Positions 59,781 through 64,000 of a stretch of DNA of 64,000 nt are shown here, in pieces (position 1 is the first letter of the stretch; each line of letters opens with the position of its first letter). The stretch comes from Exiguobacterium sp. s124 (GTDB lineage: Bacteria > Bacillota > Bacilli > Exiguobacteriales > Exiguobacteriaceae), in NCBI RefSeq assembly GCF_018617485.1, contig NZ_JACSKH010000001.1:620001-684000 (forward strand). The letters are read 5' to 3'. Below the pieces are notes generated by a model. That model made no database searches, had not been told where the DNA came from, and saw nothing but the letters and a program-made list of their open reading frames with translations. A program made the position numbers and the translations under genes.

Positions 59781-60683
59781 TTATCCATTAATCACCGTAC
59801 CGCCGTTGACATGAATGACTTGGCCGCTTACGTACGTTGAATCATCGCTCGCGAGATAGACGTAGGCCGGTGCGAGTTCGGCCGGTTGCCCCGGACGCTT
59901 CATACCGGAAGAGTCACCGAATGATTTCACTTTCTCTGCGTCGAACGTCGACGGGATGAGCGGCGTCCAAATCGGTCCTGGTGCGACCCCGTTGACGCGA
60001 ATCTTTTTGTCGGCCAAGTTTTTGGCGAGCGAGCGGGTGAACGCAGTGATCGCGCCTTTCGTCGACGCATAGTCAATGAGTTGATCGTTTCCTTCATATG
60101 CCGTGATCGAAGTCGTATTGATGATGCTGGCTCCTTCTTTTAAATACGGGAGCGCGGCTTTCGTTAAGTAGAACATACTGAAGATATTCGTGCGGAACGT
60201 CTTTTCGAGTTGCTCGTCCGAGATGTCTAAGAGCGATTCTTGCGGATGCTGTTCGGCGGCATTGTTGACGAGGATGTCGATATGACCGAACGTCTCGAGC
60301 GTCTCTTCGACGACTCGTTGGCAGAAAGAAGATTCCCCGAGGTCTCCTTGAAGCAAGAGGCAGGCTTGACCCAAGTCTTCAATCCGTTCTTTCGTCGCTT
60401 CCGCGTCTTCGAGCTCGTTTTGGTCTTTATAGACGATGACCGAGTTCGCGCCTTCGTGGGCGAAGAAGATGGCGACCGATTTTCCAATCCCGGAATCCCC
60501 ACCGGTGATGATTGCGACCTTGTCTTTTAACTTTTCACTTCCTTTATAGTCCTCTCGTTCATAGATTGGGAAAGGCTCCATCTTCGAATCGATTCCCGGT
60601 TGATGGGCCTGTTCTTGGGCGTTCTTTTTGAACGATTCAAAATCCTCTCGGCTGCCGGCAGTGTTTAAACGATTATCTCGCAT
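59781..60683 (-). CDS. SDR family oxidoreductase (YghA/YhdF-like)
   Basis: A 300-residue short-chain dehydrogenase with a typical N-terminal extension of about 50 residues (EQAHQPGIDSKMEPFPIYERED). The cofactor motif is TGGDSGIGKSVA, the NNAAEQ motif follows, and the catalytic YASTKGA and serine (NTTSIT) are present. The family includes general-stress proteins in Bacillus. ATG 60683 follows AAAGGGGA. Divergent from fadN. Confidence 0.9.
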   Translation of the reverse strand: MRDNRLNTAGSREDFESFKKNAQEQAHQPGIDSKMEPFPIYEREDYKGSEKLKDKVAIITGGDSGIGKSVAIFFAHEGANSVIVYKDQNELEDAEATKERIEDLGQACLLLQGDLGESSFCQRVVEETLETFGHIDILVNNAAEQHPQESLLDISDEQLEKTFRTNIFSMFYLTKAALPYLKEGASIINTTSITAYEGNDQLIDYASTKGAITAFTRSLAKNLADKKIRVNGVAPGPIWTPLIPSTFDAEKVKSFGDSSGMKRPGQPAELAPAYVYLASDDSTYVSGQVIHVNGGTVING

Positions 60684-60785
60684 GTATATATTCCCCTTTC
60701 TAAATTTGACTCTTTTTGTCTATACCACACCGATTAAAAACTAATCGTTCAATTAAAAAATGGAATGAAATTGAAAAATGAACGC

Positions 60786-60814
60786 TTGCGAATGAATGTT
60801 CATTCATTTATGAT
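60786..60814 (+). promoter_or_regulatory. fadN promoter with palindromic operator in the spacer
   Basis: TTGCGA, a 17-base spacer and TATGAT at 60809-60814 make a good sigma-A promoter. The spacer contains the palindrome ATGAATGTTCATTCAT (60792-60807), built from the TGAATG/CATTCA half-sites used by FadR-type regulators. Confidence 0.78.
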
Positions 60815-60860
60815 AGAAGAGTAAACACGATGGTGATTGCGATTTTTTTTACGCGTGAAA

Positions 60861-60878
60861 TGAATCACTATTCATTCT
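60861..60878 (+). promoter_or_regulatory. FadR (YsiA) box upstream of fadN
   Basis: TGAATCACTATTCATTCT matches the B. subtilis FadR consensus TGAATGAMTANTCATTCA at all but two positions. It lies downstream of the start point and 20 bases before the fadN ATG. Confidence 0.8.
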
Positions 60879-60897
60879 CATTTTAGGGGGGAACACT

Positions 60898-63309
60898 ATG
60901 ACGAGTCACATCGAACAATCAACCGACCTCCGTTTGACGAACTCAATTCGTTTTGCGGTCGTCATCGGTTCAGGAGTAATGGGGGCGGGGATTGCGGCTC
61001 ACTTGGCGAACGCGGGGATTCGTTCGCTCATGCTCGACATCGTACCACGTGAATTGACAGCAAAAGAGGAAGCGAAAGGGTTGACGCTCGAGTCACCTGA
61101 AGTACGTAATCGCATCGCCTCAGAAAACCGTCAAAAGTTATTGAAACAAAATCCAGCACCACTCGCGACAGCAGACCATCTCAACTTCATCGAAGTCGGA
61201 AATTTAGAAGATGATTTGGAGCGTTTGAAAGAAGCAGACTGGGTGATTGAAGTCGTTGTCGAACGTCTCGACGTGAAACAACAGCTCTTCGAGAAGATCG
61301 CACCTTACATTCGTGAAGATGCGATTCTCAGCTCGAACACGTCAGGGATCTCGATCGAAGCGATGGCAAGTGCCCTTCCGGAAGGCTTGAAATCACGCTT
61401 CCTCGGGACGCACTTCTTCAACCCACCGCGCTACTTGAAGTTGCTCGAACTCATTCCGACGGAGAAGACGGCTCGTCCGGTCATCGACTTCATGTCACGC
61501 TTCGCGGAAGACCGCCTCGGCAAAGGTGTCGTCGAAGCCAAAGATACGCCAAACTTCATCGGTAACCGTATCGGGACATACGGGCTCCTCGTCACGTTCG
61601 AAGAGATGCTCAAACAAAACGCGTCAATCGGAGAGATGGATTCGATTACAGGTCCGCTCATCGGTCGTCCAAAATCAGCGACGTTCCGCACACTCGATGT
61701 CGTCGGAATCGACACATTCGTTCACGTGGCGGGTAACGTCTACGAGACGCTCGAAGCAGGGGAAGAAAAGGACACGTTCGACGTCCCTTCAGAAATGAAG
61801 CAACTCGTCGAAAAAGGCTGGATCGGGCAGAAGGCCGGTCAAGGCTTCTATAAGAAAGAAGGAAAGGTCATTCAGGAATTGAATCTTCAAACGTTCGAAT
61901 ACGAACAATTGAAAGCGATTACAGGTCCTGAACTCGATCAAATCAAGTCACTTCCTGGTTCGAAGGCGAAGTTGAAAGGTGCCATCTTGAACAAAGGTCG
62001 CATCGGACAATTGCTCTGGCCGATTACGGCGAAGACGCTCGCTTACTCGGCGCGTCTCACGGGTGAAATCGCAGACACGATCGTTGCGATTGACGATGCG
62101 ATGAAGTGGGGCTTCGGTTGGAAATTCGGACCGTTCGAGATGTGGGATGCCCTCGGTGTTGAAAAATCAGTCGAACGTATGAAAGCAGAAGGTTACGAAG
62201 TCCCGGCATGGATCGATGAGATGCTTGCTGCAGGCAACACGTCATTCTACAAGGGAGACCAGTATTACGATAAAGCGTCGAAGGCGTATGTCGAGAAGAC
62301 CGTCAACCCGAAAGAATTGAAACTCAAACCGCTCGCAAAATCTAACGGCATTATCTTAGAGAACGGTGGCGCACGCCTCGTCGATATCGGCGATGACGTC
62401 GTCGCACTCGAATTCACGTCACCAAACAACGCAATCGGTGTCGACATCATGCAGATGATTGAACAGTCGATCGACCGTGTCGAGCAAGACTTCAAAGGAA
62501 TGGTCCTCGCGAACGATGGGAAGAACTTCTGTGTCGGCGCGAACCTTGCGATGATGCTCATGGAAGCAGAAGACGAGAACTGGTACGAACTCGATTGGAT
62601 CATCAACAAGTTCCAACAAGTCGTTCAAAAGATTCGTTATTCGGGTCGTCCGGTCGTTGCCGCACCATACGGTATGACACTCGGTGGCGGAACGGAAATC
62701 AGCTTACCGGCAGCACGTATGCAAGCTGCGCTTGAGACATATATGGGTCTCGTCGAAGTCGGTGTCGGTCTCATCCCAGGTGGGGGCGGAAACGTCAACA
62801 CGTATCGTCGTCTCCTCGAACAGACGCCGAAATCGATGCAAAACATCGAGAAGGCTGCGCAACAGACGTTTGAGAACATCGCAATGGCGAAAGTATCGAA
62901 GTCGGCATTTGATGCGAAGGCGCTCGGTTACCATCGTGCGGTCGACGGCATCTCGATGAACCGTGATCACTTGACGTTCGATGCGAAACAAACGGTACTC
63001 GAACTTGCTGATGGTTACACGGCACCGGTTCGTGAGAAGTTACCGGTCGTTGGTCAAACGGGTAAAGCGACGCTCGAACTCGCGGCATATGAAATGTTCT
63101 ACGGCGGTTATATTTCAGAGCATGATTTGAAGATTGCGAAGAAACTCGCACATGTCATCAGTGGTGGCGACTTGGCATACGGTACGCTCGTCGACGAACA
63201 GTACCTCCTCGACATCGAGCGTGAAGCCTTCTTGAGCCTCATCGGGGAGCCGAAGTCACAACAACGGATGCAACATATGCTCGTGAAAGGCAAACCACTA
63301 CGGAACTGA
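60898..63309 (+). CDS. fadN: 3-hydroxyacyl-CoA dehydrogenase/enoyl-CoA hydratase (FadN)
   Basis: An 803-residue bifunctional beta-oxidation enzyme. The N-terminal NAD-binding motif GSGVMGAGIAAHLANAG belongs to the hydroxyacyl-CoA dehydrogenase, spanning about 20-420. The C-terminal part (about 490-700) is the crotonase-like hydratase with GANLAMMLMEAED and YGMTLGGGTEISLPAARMQ. This is the Bacillus FadN order, opposite to E. coli FadB. ATG 60898 follows GGGGGGAA. The thiolase fadA follows 18 bases on, forming the fadN-fadA operon. Confidence 0.96.
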   Translation: MTSHIEQSTDLRLTNSIRFAVVIGSGVMGAGIAAHLANAGIRSLMLDIVPRELTAKEEAKGLTLESPEVRNRIASENRQKLLKQNPAPLATADHLNFIEVGNLEDDLERLKEADWVIEVVVERLDVKQQLFEKIAPYIREDAILSSNTSGISIEAMASALPEGLKSRFLGTHFFNPPRYLKLLELIPTEKTARPVIDFMSRFAEDRLGKGVVEAKDTPNFIGNRIGTYGLLVTFEEMLKQNASIGEMDSITGPLIGRPKSATFRTLDVVGIDTFVHVAGNVYETLEAGEEKDTFDVPSEMKQLVEKGWIGQKAGQGFYKKEGKVIQELNLQTFEYEQLKAITGPELDQIKSLPGSKAKLKGAILNKGRIGQLLWPITAKTLAYSARLTGEIADTIVAIDDAMKWGFGWKFGPFEMWDALGVEKSVERMKAEGYEVPAWIDEMLAAGNTSFYKGDQYYDKASKAYVEKTVNPKELKLKPLAKSNGIILENGGARLVDIGDDVVALEFTSPNNAIGVDIMQMIEQSIDRVEQDFKGMVLANDGKNFCVGANLAMMLMEAEDENWYELDWIINKFQQVVQKIRYSGRPVVAAPYGMTLGGGTEISLPAARMQAALETYMGLVEVGVGLIPGGGGNVNTYRRLLEQTPKSMQNIEKAAQQTFENIAMAKVSKSAFDAKALGYHRAVDGISMNRDHLTFDAKQTVLELADGYTAPVREKLPVVGQTGKATLELAAYEMFYGGYISEHDLKIAKKLAHVISGGDLAYGTLVDEQYLLDIEREAFLSLIGEPKSQQRMQHMLVKGKPLRN

Positions 63310-63327
63310 TAAAGGGGGACATAACAG

Positions 63328-64000
63328 ATGAGGGAAGCAGTCATCGTAGCCGGCGCACGGACGCCGGTCGGAAAAGCAAAACGCGGATCGTTCCGTAACG
63401 TTCGTTCGGACGAGCTCGCGGGATATGCCATCAAGGCAACGCTTGAGCGTTCAGGATATAAAGGCCCGATTGATGACGTCATCATGGGTTGTGCGATGCC
63501 AGAAGCGGAACAAGGGATGAACATCGCTCGCTATGCGGCGGTCCGGGGGGGACTGTCGCACGAAGTTCCAGCGATTACGATCAACCGCTACTGCTCGTCA
63601 GGCCTTCAAGCCATTGCGGATGCGGCGGCAAAAATCATGATCGGTCAAGCGACGGCAATCATCGCCGGCGGTATGGAGTCGATGAGCCAAGTACCGATGG
63701 GTGGTCACGTCATCCGTCCAAACCCACACATCATGGAGACGGCACCAGAGTACTACATGAGCATGGGTCATACGGCAGAGCGTGTCGCAGCCGAATATAA
63801 CATCTCACGTGAAGACCAAGATGCGTTCGCCATCAACAGTCATCAAAAAGCAGCGGCAGCCATCGCAGGTGGCAATTTCCAGGAAGAAATCGTACCTGTC
63901 ACGGTCATCGAGCACGTACTCGGTGAAGACGGAAAAGTCGCTGAAGTGGAGAAAGTCGTGAAGCATGATGAAGGTGTCCGTGCCGATTCGACAATCGAAG
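63328..64000 (+). CDS. fadA: Acetyl-CoA acyltransferase (thiolase FadA), partial
   Basis: The first 224 residues of a beta-ketothiolase, cut by the window end. The active-site cysteine lies in INRYCSSGLQAI and the thiolase motif GGMESMSQVPMGG is present. It cleaves 3-ketoacyl-CoA in the last step of beta-oxidation. ATG 63328 follows AAAGGGGG. Co-transcribed with fadN; an acyl-CoA dehydrogenase (fadE) is expected next. Confidence 0.95.
   Translation, partial: MREAVIVAGARTPVGKAKRGSFRNVRSDELAGYAIKATLERSGYKGPIDDVIMGCAMPEAEQGMNIARYAAVRGGLSHEVPAITINRYCSSGLQAIADAAAKIMIGQATAIIAGGMESMSQVPMGGHVIRPNPHIMETAPEYYMSMGHTAERVAAEYNISREDQDAFAINSHQKAAAAIAGGNFQEEIVPVTVIEHVLGEDGKVAEVEKVVKHDEGVRADSTIE

Overview
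The window looks like a chromosomal segment of a low- to mid-GC Bacillales bacterium. My impression is Exiguobacterium or a close relative, inferred from roughly 50% GC in the core genes, Bacillus-like gene order and strong AGGAGG-type ribosome binding sites; no database was consulted. Most of the window follows the Bacillus subtilis blocks ftsEX-ctpB-minJ, uvrBA-yvlB-hprK-lgt-ppaX-yvoF, trxB-rapZ-yvcK-whiA-clpP, rpoN-cggR-gapA-pgk-tpiA-gpmI-eno and secG-est-rnr-smpB-ssrA.

Layout. 0.4-6.0 kb: division and cell wall genes (ftsE, ftsX, an EnvC-like M23 hydrolase, an S41 protease, a MinJ-like PDZ protein). 6.1-8.4 kb (minus strand): glycerol uptake and phosphorylation (glpF-glpK) under a probable CcpA site. 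8.8-15.3 kb: SOS-controlled uvrBA and envelope proteins. 15.4-25.6 kb: hprK-lgt-ppaX-acyltransferase, a TPR protein, trxB, rapZ-yvcK-whiA (no crh seen) and small proteins. 25.6-26.4 kb (minus strand): clpP with a CtsR operator, and tRNA-Arg(CCG). 26.5-35.1 kb: rpoN, a thioredoxin-fold protein, then the CggR-controlled lower glycolysis operon. 35.2-42.3 kb: galU, a decayed glycosyltransferase, a YitT protein, secG-est-rnr-smpB and tmRNA.

42.3-46.3 kb is an AT-rich accessory island directly downstream of ssrA. It holds two overlapping genes that I read as a Hachiman-type anti-phage pair: a DUF1837/HamA-like nuclease and a Ski2-like helicase HamB. They are followed by gene scraps, including a truncated copy of the NAD(P)-binding protein gene found intact about 1.3 kb further on. 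This is the most notable content of the window.

46.4-64 kb returns to host-like composition: small envelope proteins, the NAD(P)-binding protein, a SulP transporter, an SOS-controlled Y-family polymerase/YolD operon, a secreted CpdB-like phosphoesterase, cstA and proline dehydrogenase (both with cre sites), hemolysin III, two tandem YcxB-like proteins, an SDR oxidoreductase, and the start of a fatty acid beta-oxidation operon (fadN-fadA) with FadR-like operators. Carbon catabolite control is a recurring theme: hprK, CggR, and cre sites before glpF, cstA and proline dehydrogenase.
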